From: Bacillus sp. AFS073361
GTDB lineage: Bacteria; Bacillota; Bacilli; Bacillales; Cytobacillaceae
Reading direction: 5' to 3'
DNA: 64,000 bases
NCBI RefSeq assembly: GCF_002567005.1
Contig: NZ_NUZU01000039.1
Location: 297,577 to 361,576 of the forward strand
The notes beneath the pieces were generated by a model. That model was given only the letters and a program-made list of their open reading frames with translations. It had not been told where the DNA came from and ran no database searches. Below are positions 24,937 through 33,113 of the stretch, in pieces. Positions within the stretch are counted from its first letter, which is position 1, and every line of letters starts with the position of its first letter. The position numbers and the translations under genes were made by a program.

Positions 24937-25668
24937 GTGGAACAAATTCAATTAAAAGCAGATACTCTCTCTTTTTTAGAGGATAAAATAAAGTTAGTTA
25001 AAAAAGGTGAGGAAGCGATTTACCTAGTGGGACCGATCAAGCTTCCAGTCAATTTATATGGTGAAACGGTAGAATTTAAATGGTACAGCTGGCTGAAGAG
25101 TGAACATGTAACAGAAGATTTCCAGCAAGTCATTGATCAATTAGCTTCTGGGAATTTAGCGGAATACCAACAATCAAGTGTCCTCGTTTATGGAGATTTT
25201 GAATACGGAGAGGATGCATTAATCAGAATGCATTCTATTTGTCATACAGGAGATATCTTTGGCAGCAAGCGCTGTGATTGCGGTTTTCAACTAAAGCAAT
25301 CGATGAAAATGATTGCCGAGCATGGAACCGGAGCGTTATTTTATTTAGCCAATCATGAAGGCCGAGGAATAGGCTTATTTAGCAAGGCAATGGCCTATAT
25401 TCTGCAAGAAAATGGCTACGACACAGTCGAGGCAAATGAAGGACTTGGATTTCCAGATGATACACGAAATTACGAGGATGCGATTGAAGTGCTTAAAGCG
25501 CTAAGAAGCAAACCTGTCACCCTCATCACGAACAATCCGAGAAAGCTTAAGGCCTTAAAAGCAGCAGGTGCAACAGTTTCTGGACGAACTCCTCTTTGGG
25601 GCGATATCTCCGAGTACAACGAAAAATACTTACAGACGAAAGTAAAAAAATCTGGTCATATGGCGTAG
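24937..25668 (+). CDS. GTP cyclohydrolase II-like protein (RibA domain only)
   Basis: 243-residue protein matching monofunctional GTP cyclohydrolase II, which opens GTP at the first step of riboflavin synthesis. Zinc ligands are visible in HSICHTG and RCDCGFQ, with NHEGRGIGL, GYDTVEAN and TNNPRK as further family motifs. The frame starts at a TTG (24922), but the GTG at 24937, eight bases after GGGGG, is the likely start. It is a stand-alone enzyme without the DHBP synthase domain of the usual Bacillus RibBA. It could supply flavin for the neighbouring monooxygenase or start a pteridine/deazaflavin-like product. Confidence 0.82.
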   Translation: MEQIQLKADTLSFLEDKIKLVKKGEEAIYLVGPIKLPVNLYGETVEFKWYSWLKSEHVTEDFQQVIDQLASGNLAEYQQSSVLVYGDFEYGEDALIRMHSICHTGDIFGSKRCDCGFQLKQSMKMIAEHGTGALFYLANHEGRGIGLFSKAMAYILQENGYDTVEANEGLGFPDDTRNYEDAIEVLKALRSKPVTLITNNPRKLKALKAAGATVSGRTPLWGDISEYNEKYLQTKVKKSGHMA

Positions 25669-25790
25669 GAAAATAAAACATTCAAAGTTATTGACATTTC
25701 ATGACAATTGTTTTAAAGTAACAAAGGCAATAATTAAATAACAAAATTCATTTGTTTGTGGACTTTTCTAGAGAAATATCTCTATTTTCG

Positions 25791-25827
25791 CCACACAGTT
25801 CTCACGTGAGAGCTGTGTGGCTTTTTT
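25791..25827 (+). terminator. terminator between the RibA-like and EamA genes
   Basis: CCACACAG and CTGTGTGG form an eight-base stem around an inner CTCACGTGAG dyad, followed by six T. It lies 120 bases after the RibA-like gene and 54 bases before the next gene. It could terminate the operon or attenuate the EamA gene. Confidence 0.75.
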
Positions 25828-25880
25828 GTTGTTTGGAAACTGGATCGAAAGATTAAAAAAATCAAAAAGGGGTAGAAAAA

Positions 25881-26792
25881 ATGAAAACTTGGCACTATGC
25901 ATTGATTGTTTTTTTAGGAGGATGCTGTTACGGTGTATTATCGACCTTTGTTAAGCTTGCTTACTCAGCTGGGTTTACGGTAAAAGAAGTTACCGGGAGT
26001 CAATTCATACTCGGGACCTTACTCATTTGGAGCGTCGCACTGTTTTCAAAGAAGGCAAAACTTACCCTACTGAACATAGGTAAATTGCTTTTAGCAGGAA
26101 TTCCAGTTGGGTTGACGGGCATATTTTATTATCAATCCCTGCAGACCCTTGATGCTTCACTTGCGATTATCTTTTTATTTCAATTTGTATGGATTGGCAC
26201 TTTTATTGAATGGATGGTTTATAAAAAGATACCTAGTATGGGGAAAATGGCTTCGATTGGGGTTCTAATCATTGGCTCGATTCTTGCTGCTGGCATTATT
26301 ACTGAAGGCGGCGTAGATCTAACCTTGCAGGGAACAGTGTGGGGACTGCTTTCCGCGATTTCATATACTGCTTTTATCTTTCTCAGCAGTTCTGTGGGAG
26401 AGGGTACACCGCCAGTACAGAAAAGTGCACTCATGTCCACTGGCGGATTAATCACAGTTTTATTAATTTTTCAGCCAACAAATTTACTTCATTTACCTGT
26501 AATGATGGGAGTGGCTCCTTATGGATTGTTCCTAGGATTACTAGGCGTCGCCTTGCCACCGCTTTTATTTTCTATTGGAATGAAGCATGTTGGACCAAGC
26601 CTCGGAACCATCTTAACAGCCTCTGAGCTACCGATTGCTGTTATCTTGTCTGCTATCGTTCTAGCCGAGAATGTTAACTTGTCACAATGGCTTGGAGTTG
26701 TCCTTATTTTAGGGGGGATTATGGCCGCGAACGTTAAATGGCCTAAGCCTCAAATGAAGTCAGCATCATTGGAAAGTAAATCGGTGTTATAA
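25881..26792 (+). CDS. EamA/DMT-superfamily transporter
   Basis: 303-residue transporter with ten predicted helices in two EamA repeats (ALIVFLGGCCYGVLSTFVKL at the start and GTVWGLLSAISYTAFIFLSS in the middle). It ends in the usual short hydrophilic tail. The ATG follows AAAGGGG. The substrate is unknown. The preceding terminator and a possible upstream TTGACA promoter suggest it is transcribed separately from the RibA-like gene. Confidence 0.8.
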   Translation: MKTWHYALIVFLGGCCYGVLSTFVKLAYSAGFTVKEVTGSQFILGTLLIWSVALFSKKAKLTLLNIGKLLLAGIPVGLTGIFYYQSLQTLDASLAIIFLFQFVWIGTFIEWMVYKKIPSMGKMASIGVLIIGSILAAGIITEGGVDLTLQGTVWGLLSAISYTAFIFLSSSVGEGTPPVQKSALMSTGGLITVLLIFQPTNLLHLPVMMGVAPYGLFLGLLGVALPPLLFSIGMKHVGPSLGTILTASELPIAVILSAIVLAENVNLSQWLGVVLILGGIMAANVKWPKPQMKSASLESKSVL

Positions 26793-26799
26793 GATTTGT

Positions 26800-26827
26800 G
26801 GGGGCTGTCATGATGGCCCCCATTTTT
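26800..26827 (+). terminator. terminator of the EamA gene
   Basis: GGGGGC and GCCCCC form a six-base stem followed by ATTTTT. The convergent DUF2935 gene ends at 26826. Confidence 0.65.
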
Positions 26828-27653
26828 ATTGATAAGATGGTCTTTTTAAAGAGCATTTACTTGCTGCATCCTGTAAATTCGGAGCGAAGAAGCTTAGCTT
26901 TTTTATAAAGTAACAGGTTTCTGGAAAATGATGCTCTAAAAATCGTAAGGTTGTTTTATTAAGCAATTTATTTTCCTTATATTTAATCACCATGTTGTAG
27001 ACAAATTGGCTCATCTCTTGAGTTGTTTTTCCCACTTCATTAGCAAATTCAGTTTGACGGGCGAACCCTGGCTCTTTGAACCGCAAATAACCCTTTAAGT
27101 GGTGATTTTGAACGATATAAACTTGAAATTTGTTGATATACATTTCCGCTTGAGTACTGGCCATGATTTCAATGGGGTCAATAATATTCTTAAACAGAAC
27201 GGCGTGTCCCAGTTGATCTTCAAGCCATAAATCCATTAGGTCTGGTAATGGAAGAGGTACAGGCTCTCTTCCATAAACCAACAGACTTGAAAACCGCAGA
27301 TATTCTTGATTTTCAGCTAATGTTCCGTTCAGGTAGGTTGGCGATAAATTTAAATTCACCTTATTATCAATTCTAAGCGCCTGCAATTTCCCTTCAAATT
27401 CAAAATATCCTTTTGCAACAGGCCATGCTCTTTGGGAAAAATAGATCATAGCTTCGTCTGTATAGTTACTTGAACTTGGAATATTGTCTAATGATGCAAT
27501 TAAATCCCCAAATAAATTAATATATTGTTGCGCAGTGTTAACGTATTGAGCTTCGCTAACAGAAAGATTGTCTCTCACAAAATACGCATGATCCTGTAAA
27601 ACTTCTAACCAAAATAAATGTTCATCCCATACGGAAATCATATTTCTTTGCAA
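26826..27653 (-). CDS. DUF2935-family protein
   Basis: 275-residue helical protein with two similar halves (WDEHLFWLEVLQDHAYFVRD near the start and LWLEDQLGHAVLFKNIIDP near residue 140), each rich in His/Glu-containing helices. This is the pattern of DUF2935, a double four-helix bundle common in Bacillus that may bind metal. The likely start is the TTG at 27653 behind GGGGGGGAG; an ATG four codons later is the alternative. The function is unknown. Monocistronic. Confidence 0.7.
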   Translation of the reverse strand: MQRNMISVWDEHLFWLEVLQDHAYFVRDNLSVSEAQYVNTAQQYINLFGDLIASLDNIPSSSNYTDEAMIYFSQRAWPVAKGYFEFEGKLQALRIDNKVNLNLSPTYLNGTLAENQEYLRFSSLLVYGREPVPLPLPDLMDLWLEDQLGHAVLFKNIIDPIEIMASTQAEMYINKFQVYIVQNHHLKGYLRFKEPGFARQTEFANEVGKTTQEMSQFVYNMVIKYKENKLLNKTTLRFLEHHFPETCYFIKKLSFFAPNLQDAASKCSLKRPSYQ

Positions 27654-27748
27654 TGCTCTCCCCCCCCTCTACCCCATTTATATGGATGAGAGGACTATGA
27701 AAGAATAAATTCACACACATTCTTATGTGTTTATAACCAAAGAAAAAA

Positions 27749-27770
27749 AGACCGATTTGGTCTTTTTTAT
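27749..27770. terminator. short bidirectional hairpin
   Basis: AAGACC and GGTCTT flank a five-base loop with A and T runs on either side. No gene ends here in an obvious way; it lies upstream of the DUF2935 gene. Confidence 0.4.
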
Positions 27771-27822
27771 GTCATCTTCAACTATGCAGCCAATCGCTTA
27801 GCAGCAAATAAATTACAACCCG

Positions 27823-27879
27823 CTATTTCTCCCAAAGCTCGACCAGCCGACCTTCAGGATCTTTAATCGCTGGGAGGTG
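27823..27879 (-). pseudogene. C-terminal remnant of a VOC-family gene
   Basis: Minus-strand frame reading HLPAIKDPEGRLVELWEK then stop. DPEGR-ELWE is the conserved C-terminal strand of glyoxalase-fold proteins, as in the intact gene at 6467. Nothing upstream in this frame continues the family, so only the tail remains. The rest of the 430-base gap (27654-28088) shows no gene. Confidence 0.45.
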
Positions 27880-28088
27880 CTGTTTTTAAATGCAATCTCT
27901 CTCGCATACCCCCTTACCTCTCAAACAAGTTAATATTATTATATTACAAATTTACCCTTTTTTCACAATGATTTATTAATAATAGCTTAGTCCTCAATAA
28001 GAAAAATTCAATAGCATTCATCAATCCAATTTTTAATGGTAATACTAAAATATATTCGAAAAGTAAAATAGGTAAGGAATGGTAAACG

Positions 28089-28412
28089 ATGCCACGAAAA
28101 GCTTCACTAAATAACGAGGTGCCTGACACCGAAGAGATTGTTGTATCGCAAACTAACCAAAAAAAAGAGGATGATATCGATAAACTTTCACGTATGTTAG
28201 GTGCTGTAATGAGTTATCTATCGGATGATGAATTAGAGGAACTTGACATCGAATACCTTTTAGATGATACAGAAGGGTTACGGGATTGGTGGGATCAATA
28301 TCGAGAAAGTAATAAAAAACAATTGGAGGAAGAAATTAAAGAATCTCTAGGTGAACTGTCATTAAAAGAACTGGAAGAAATCCGTGAAAAGATCAAGGAA
28401 AAGCAAAATTGA
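28089..28412 (+). CDS. hypothetical acidic helical protein
   Basis: 107-residue protein that I do not recognise. After a polar N-terminus it has LSRMLGAVMSYLSDDELEEL, then GLRDWWDQYRESNK and a charged Glu/Lys-rich C-terminus (LKELEEIREKIKEKQN) likely to form a coiled coil. The ATG lies 11 bases after AAGGA. The 13-base sequence GGTGCCTGACACC near its 5' end (28118-28130) is the arm of the intergenic inverted repeat at 17727-17770, so part of the N-terminus may have been acquired from that repeat. Confidence 0.55.
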   Translation: MPRKASLNNEVPDTEEIVVSQTNQKKEDDIDKLSRMLGAVMSYLSDDELEELDIEYLLDDTEGLRDWWDQYRESNKKQLEEEIKESLGELSLKELEEIREKIKEKQN

Positions 28413-28550
28413 AAACTCACTAATTCATTAAAATCGTTATACACGTTTTTTAAAAATAGACCTCCTAAATTTTAGAAATATCTATTTTAAATTCGTACAA
28501 ATATAGTTAGAATAGATTTTATATGACTTTAAGTAAAGAAGGAAAATCTA

Positions 28551-29921
28551 TTGACTACAGAAAACAATAAGTACCAGGACCAATCATTATTTAGCATCAC
28601 GTGGCCTCTTTTTATCGAAATATCGCTCCATATGGGTATGGGAATTGTTGCCACGTTAATTTTAAGCGGATATTCTGATAACGCAGTGGCAGGAGTTGGC
28701 GTAGCCAATCAGATTATTAATATATTTATTTTAGTATTTAATGTCACAGCTATCGGAGCAACCATCTTGATTGGTCAAAATTTGGGGGCGAACCGATTAG
28801 ACCGGGCACGACGCCTTGCAAGATCTGCATTTGGGGTGAACTTCTGGATTGGTGTTGTGATGACCATCGTTGTAGTGGCATTTGGCGGTGTATTTTTAAA
28901 CTTTTACGGCCTGAGCGGGGAAGTTTACGATTTTGCTTACTCCTTCCTTTCTATTATTGGTCTGTCTCTTTTCCTTGAAGCCATCGCATTAGCATTAAGT
29001 GCTGTTTTGCGCAGCTACGGACACACAAAAGAAACTATGGTTGTTACGGTTATCATGAATGTGATTAGTATGGCCGGTTCCTTTATTGCCATTAAAGGAT
29101 GGTTCGGCCTCCCTGTAACAGGTGTTGCCGGTGTTGCTTATGCCATGTTGGCTGCCCGAATTTTTATCATTGCAGCACTTTTTTATTTTGTTTATAGGCA
29201 ACTAGCTTTAAAGTTTCATATGAAAGATTTGTTTAAAATTAATAAAAAGGATGTTAAGGGGCTACTTTCGATTGGGATCCCATCTGCTGGAGAAAACCTC
29301 TCTTATCAATTTTCACAAGTGGTGATTACAAGCTTGGTAGCACTAACCGGGGATGCTGCATTAGCAGCACGGGTGTATATTTTAAATATATCCATGGTTT
29401 GCTTCCTATTTACATTTGCCATTGGCCAAGGGACACAACTGTTGATTGCCCGTTATATCGGAGCCAAGCAATATGACCGGGCCCTAAAAAGGGGCCTGAA
29501 GACTTTAAAAATTGCCGTGATTGTTTCGGCATCGGTATCACTTGCGGTTGCTTTAATCGGCAAGCCAATTTTAACTATATTTACAAGCGATGCAGACATA
29601 ATCGCTATCGCTCTCCCAGTATTATGGGCGATTGTGTTCATTGAACCGGGCCGGGCCATGAATATCGTTCTCATGGGTTCTTTAAAATCAGTCGGTGATG
29701 TACGCTTTCCTGTTGTCATCGGTATCATCAGTATGTGGGGTATTGCTGTTGTCTTAAGTTACTTTTTCGGAATTACACTTGGTTTAGGGCTGTTAGGAAT
29801 TTGGCTTGCCCAAGGATTGGATGAATGTATCCGAGGGTTCTTCGCCCTTAAGCGCTGGGTCTCCAAACCATGGTTAAAGAAGAAAGTGGTCGAACAAAAC
29901 TTATCATCAAGTTTGTCTTAA
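28551..29921 (+). CDS. MATE-family efflux transporter
   Basis: 456-residue, 12-helix multidrug and toxic-compound extrusion protein. Two homologous halves are visible (SITWPLFIEISLHMGMGIVA; SIGIPSAGENLSYQFSQVVI), with the conserved GQNLGANRLDRARR loop after helix 2. Such proteins export cationic compounds using sodium or proton gradients. TTG start behind AAGGA. Monocistronic, with a strong terminator. The substrate is unknown. Confidence 0.88.
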   Translation: MTTENNKYQDQSLFSITWPLFIEISLHMGMGIVATLILSGYSDNAVAGVGVANQIINIFILVFNVTAIGATILIGQNLGANRLDRARRLARSAFGVNFWIGVVMTIVVVAFGGVFLNFYGLSGEVYDFAYSFLSIIGLSLFLEAIALALSAVLRSYGHTKETMVVTVIMNVISMAGSFIAIKGWFGLPVTGVAGVAYAMLAARIFIIAALFYFVYRQLALKFHMKDLFKINKKDVKGLLSIGIPSAGENLSYQFSQVVITSLVALTGDAALAARVYILNISMVCFLFTFAIGQGTQLLIARYIGAKQYDRALKRGLKTLKIAVIVSASVSLAVALIGKPILTIFTSDADIIAIALPVLWAIVFIEPGRAMNIVLMGSLKSVGDVRFPVVIGIISMWGIAVVLSYFFGITLGLGLLGIWLAQGLDECIRGFFALKRWVSKPWLKKKVVEQNLSSSLS

Positions 29922-29941
29922 ATGACTTGGTAACTCTCATT

Positions 29942-29978
29942 AACATGGCTGCCGAAAGGGCGGCCATGTTCTATTTTT
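29942..29978 (+). terminator. terminator of the MATE gene
   Basis: AACATGGC and GCCATGTT form an eight-base stem extended by inner pairs, followed by a T-rich tail. Confidence 0.75.
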
Positions 29979-30094
29979 ACGAAATTAACTGAAAGTGGAT
30001 GGTGTGTTTTTAATCCAATTGGATGGTTAATGATTCATCCAGTTGAGCTATTATTAACCTATTAACCTATTAATCTTTAATGGAGATGATGAAA

Positions 30095-30532
30095 ATGACC
30101 TGGGCTGTGGTTTCGATAATTATCGTAAGTACGATTAAAATATTATTGACTTGTCTTCCAACCGGGCCAGTGGAATGGCTTATAAGGAAATTTGAAATTC
30201 ACTCAAAACTAAATGAAACAGACGCCACCATAACCATTGACGGAAAAAACTTAACAGGTGAAGACAAACTTCAATTGATTCATTACTTTAACGAAGCTGT
30301 CTTTTTAAAGCAGCATTATATCTATCCAGGGACGGAGGAATTATTTTTACATCCTGAAAATAGTCAGCCTCCAGTGGTTATTGATACGAAAAGCGGCAAA
30401 AAAGAGGTTCGATTATTTGTTTACAGTTACAACGATCGCATTGATGTCGTCAAACAGTACAAGAAGAAGGTCATCGCGTATAGTCTATCTTCCGAACCTC
30501 TTCAAAAAAGTACTTTGGAAGTCCAATACTAA
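30095..30532 (+). CDS. YfmQ-family protein
   Basis: 145-residue protein with one N-terminal membrane helix (TWAVVSIIIVSTIKILLTCL) followed by a soluble domain. It resembles Bacillus YfmQ (WLIRKFEIHSKLNE; TITIDGKNLTGEDKLQLIHY). The frame allows an ATG at 30080, but the ATG at 30095 is nine bases after GGAG. The function is unknown. It has its own terminator and is convergent with the FtsW-type operon. Confidence 0.65.
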   Translation: MTWAVVSIIIVSTIKILLTCLPTGPVEWLIRKFEIHSKLNETDATITIDGKNLTGEDKLQLIHYFNEAVFLKQHYIYPGTEELFLHPENSQPPVVIDTKSGKKEVRLFVYSYNDRIDVVKQYKKKVIAYSLSSEPLQKSTLEVQY

Positions 30533-30542
30533 TTATGAAAAT

Positions 30543-30574
30543 GAACACGGAAGCCTAGTCCCGTGTTCATTTTT
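30543..30574. terminator. terminator between the YfmQ and FtsW-type genes
   Basis: GAACACGG and CCGTGTTC form an eight-base stem followed by ATTTTT on the plus strand. It may serve both convergent genes. Confidence 0.7.
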
Positions 30575-30578
30575 ATTT

Positions 30579-31853
30579 CTATTGATTTTTTAATTCCTCC
30601 GTTATTCTGGTTAAATCCTTTCGGCGATAGACGCTTAAGACAATTCCAACTAAAATAGCATTTAGCAGCGTTGGCATTAGTCCATAGCTGATAAATGGCA
30701 AGGATATCGAAATTAAAGGAAAAATACCTAATGTCATTCCGATATTAGTAGCTAGCTGGACGGTATAAAGAGAAACGGCACCGATTAGCAGAAGTTTGCC
30801 GTACGGATCTTTCATCCTGCTTGTGATGACCATCATTCTGGCGATAAACAGGCCAAGGATTACCACTAATACAAGAGCTAATAGCCATCCATAGTAATAG
30901 GTAAAGCTGACAAAGACTAAATTGGTGTGGGCCAAGGGAATAAATTCTTTGTCCATGGAGTGGCCAAACCAGCCTGCTTTTAACAGAAATTCTTTCACAT
31001 GCAAGATCATATACCCTGGTCCATCCGCGTATTCTTCTGGGTTTAAGTAAGCCAACAATCGATCTTTTTGGTATATACTTAAAAACTTCCAAGAAATGAA
31101 ACTCACAACCAAGAATAAACTAACGGAAACTCCCCAGATGGAAAGAACAGTTTTTCGACTAAACCTGCTCCACCAAAGCATCGAAAAGACCATGATGGTG
31201 TAAATGTATGTGGAAGGAATACTTGGTGCCGTTAAGAGTAAAAAGAATGGCAGAGAGAAAAGCAGAATAAACTGCCAGACCTTCAACCTCTCAAGATCCA
31301 ATATGGAAGCCCAGGCAAGGAAGAAGAATGGGAGCGACATGATCGTTTCAATCGTTAACGGTCCAATCCTAAAAAGTGAAAGTCCATTGATTGTGGTATT
31401 TGAAAATAGTCTTAACACCAGAAGAATCATTACCCCAATGGAATAATATAACCAGCCTTGCTTTTTGAACTTCCGATAATCCATCAGCATGATTCCTAGA
31501 ACGGATGCGCTCCCGATTAAAGTAATAATGACTTTAGACGGTAACAAATATTCTCCTATACTGATTGAAAACATTGGTAAAAATCCGAGCCCGAAAATGG
31601 TCACTAAAAGAACCACAAGAATCCAATCTACTTTTGGTCGATGGAGTTTATTGAGCTGCTTCCCTAATTGAACCGGGCTTCCCATATGTTCTACTGCCTT
31701 TTCTTCAGCTTCTACTTCTAGAAGTCCCTTCTCTATCCAAATATTTTTCGCTTCCTTTACATGATAATTCAATTCATCTATCACATATTTCTTTGCATCC
31801 TTCGATTTGATTTGAGCGATGACTTCATTTAAAAAGACTTGTTTTTTATTCAC
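30579..31853 (-). CDS. SEDS (FtsW/RodA/SpoVE) family protein with N-terminal prefix domain
   Basis: 424-residue protein. The N-terminal 75 residues are soluble (FLNEVIAQIKSKDAKKYVID; AVEHMGSPVQLGKQLN), the permease-prefix type of domain. About ten helices follow and end with LPFISYGLMPTLLNAILVGI, the SEDS signature of peptidoglycan polymerases. The frame reaches 31871, but the GTG at 31853 follows the AGAGGTGAGG site. Third gene of an ECF sigma-PadR-SEDS operon. SEDS proteins polymerise glycan strands with a partner class B PBP, which is not encoded here, so this could be a stress-induced polymerase. Confidence 0.78.
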   Translation of the reverse strand: MNKKQVFLNEVIAQIKSKDAKKYVIDELNYHVKEAKNIWIEKGLLEVEAEEKAVEHMGSPVQLGKQLNKLHRPKVDWILVVLLVTIFGLGFLPMFSISIGEYLLPSKVIITLIGSASVLGIMLMDYRKFKKQGWLYYSIGVMILLVLRLFSNTTINGLSLFRIGPLTIETIMSLPFFFLAWASILDLERLKVWQFILLFSLPFFLLLTAPSIPSTYIYTIMVFSMLWWSRFSRKTVLSIWGVSVSLFLVVSFISWKFLSIYQKDRLLAYLNPEEYADGPGYMILHVKEFLLKAGWFGHSMDKEFIPLAHTNLVFVSFTYYYGWLLALVLVVILGLFIARMMVITSRMKDPYGKLLLIGAVSLYTVQLATNIGMTLGIFPLISISLPFISYGLMPTLLNAILVGIVLSVYRRKDLTRITEELKNQ

Positions 31854-31860
31854 TAATGCC

Positions 31861-32268
31861 TCACCTCTCAAATAATTCTTTCCATGCCACTTGGCTTTTT
31901 ATTTGTTTTTTATCGGCTTTCCGTAACACTTTTCGTCCCTTATCTGTTAACTGATAATACTTTGCCTTTGCTTCAGTCCAGCACGATTGGATACATCCGG
32001 ACTGTTCGAGTCGATGTAAAAGAGTGTATAAAAATCCTTCATTGTCTTCAAACTTTTTAATGCCTCTTCCCCGCAAAAGCTTCGTTAATTCAAAGCCTGT
32101 TTTTTCATGAACAAGCAGCTGCATTACCGCTACTAAAATGTCCTCGTCAGTTTCGGGTGGTTGATTAATTTTTCCAAGGATATTCCTGCGATGCTTCTCT
32201 GTAAACTTCAATTGAGAAAACGCCTGTCGATCCATGGCTTTTTTTAAGTTCTTTAATCGGTCCTCCAT
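31861..32268 (-). CDS. PadR-type helix-turn-helix protein with an N-terminal extension
   Basis: 135-residue protein. The first 45 residues (MEDRLKNLKKAMDRQAFSQL...) are a charged helix resembling the cytoplasmic N-termini of ECF anti-sigma proteins. Residues of about 48-125 form a PadR winged helix (DEDILVAVMQLLVHEKTGFE; LLHRLEQSGCIQSCW). The ATG shares its A with the sigma-factor stop (TGATG), with GGAGG seven bases upstream, so translation is coupled. A link to control of the ECF factor is likely, but whether as repressor or anti-sigma is not determined. Confidence 0.72.
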   Translation of the reverse strand: MEDRLKNLKKAMDRQAFSQLKFTEKHRRNILGKINQPPETDEDILVAVMQLLVHEKTGFELTKLLRGRGIKKFEDNEGFLYTLLHRLEQSGCIQSCWTEAKAKYYQLTDKGRKVLRKADKKQIKSQVAWKELFER

Positions 32269-32804
32269 CACCATTCCTCCAATCGTTCTTTCAAAAGTTC
32301 CTTTGCCCGTCTAAGCCTGGTTTTCACAGTATTCGCCCCTACTTCCGTTACTACGGCAATCTCCTTAATAGGCAATTCCTCATAATAAAAGAGATAAATG
32401 GCTTCCCGATATTTAATAGGAAGGAGCATGATCGCAGCAATCAATTGATCATCCTCTTGTCTTTGGATGACTATTTGCTCAATCATTTCCTTTTTCGTCG
32501 TGTTGTTTAACGGCTCCTCTTCAGTAATTACGACGTTCTTGTTGTACCAGCTTTTTAGAAAATCTTTGCAATGATTGATGGCAATCCTCCATAACCAAGT
32601 TCGCAACTTGGATTTCCCTCTATATGTATGGAGCCCTTTATAACACTTAACAAAAATGTCCTGAGTCAAGTCTTCCGCGATGGTGCGATTATTCACATAT
32701 GAAAAGACCAGCTGGAGAACGTCCTGTCCATACCTGTTCATAATTTCATCTATAAGTAATTCTTTATCTTCTGTCTCTATTACTTCCAACGTCAGTTCTT
32801 CCAT
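32268..32804 (-). CDS. ECF-type RNA polymerase sigma factor
   Basis: 178-residue sigma-70-family factor with regions 2 and 4 only. Region 2 has DLTQDIFVKCYKGLHTYRGK and LRTWLWRIAINHCKDFL; region 4 has LPIKYREAIYLFYYEELPIK and GANTVKTRLRRAKELLKERL. The ATG follows GGAAGGAGGGG. It heads an operon with a PadR-type protein and a SEDS protein; no typical transmembrane anti-sigma gene follows. An ECF-type promoter lies directly upstream, so it probably activates itself. Confidence 0.88.
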   Translation of the reverse strand: MEELTLEVIETEDKELLIDEIMNRYGQDVLQLVFSYVNNRTIAEDLTQDIFVKCYKGLHTYRGKSKLRTWLWRIAINHCKDFLKSWYNKNVVITEEEPLNNTTKKEMIEQIVIQRQEDDQLIAAIMLLPIKYREAIYLFYYEELPIKEIAVVTEVGANTVKTRLRRAKELLKERLEEW

Positions 32805-32829
32805 GTCTTCCCCTCCTTCCTAAACTATA

Positions 32830-32856
32830 GACGATAGACTCCTTTATAAAGTTTTT
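32830..32856 (-). promoter_or_regulatory. ECF-type autoregulatory promoter
   Basis: Reading leftward: -35 AAAAAC (32851-32856), 17-base spacer, -10 CGTC (32830-32833). This fits the AAC/CGTC pattern of Bacillus ECF promoters (SigM/SigX/SigW group). The transcription start would be near 32823, about 20 bases before the sigma-factor ATG. Confidence 0.55.
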
Positions 32857-32860
32857 ATAA

Positions 32861-33073
32861 CAAACACCGAAGGCAGGGATAGCACAAATATATACCATAA
32901 TAGGCGGCTGGCTTCAGGCTGCTGGTAATCCTTCAAATGCAGTTGGTGTAGATATTGAAATATCCGGTTCAGAAGAGGAAGGAACAGTGATAGATGCCCT
33001 TGGCAGCGGAATACAAGGCCTTGGTGCAGCTTTTGAGGAAACAAAAAGAACCTTCAATCCAAAGTTAGATTAA
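32861..33073 (+). pseudogene. remnant of a DUF6944-like repetitive protein gene
   Basis: A 70-codon plus-strand frame without a usable start codon encodes IIGGWLQAAGNPSNAVGVDI and ALGSGIQGLGAAFEETKRTF before a stop. These Gly/Ala helical repeats (GxWLQAxGN, GxxIQxLGAAFE) match DUF6944-type repetitive proteins of Bacillus as I know them. Only the C-terminal part survives; the 5' end is replaced by the ECF promoter region. Confidence 0.5.
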
Positions 33074-33113
33074 AGGTTCGGTATTTTATTACCTTGGTTG
33101 CTACTTCAAAGAA

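Noticed and set aside
32844..33044. Minus-strand 66-codon frame between the sigma-factor and mqo genes
   Set aside because: The plus strand of the same stretch encodes recognisable DUF6944-like repeats; the minus frame shows no protein features.
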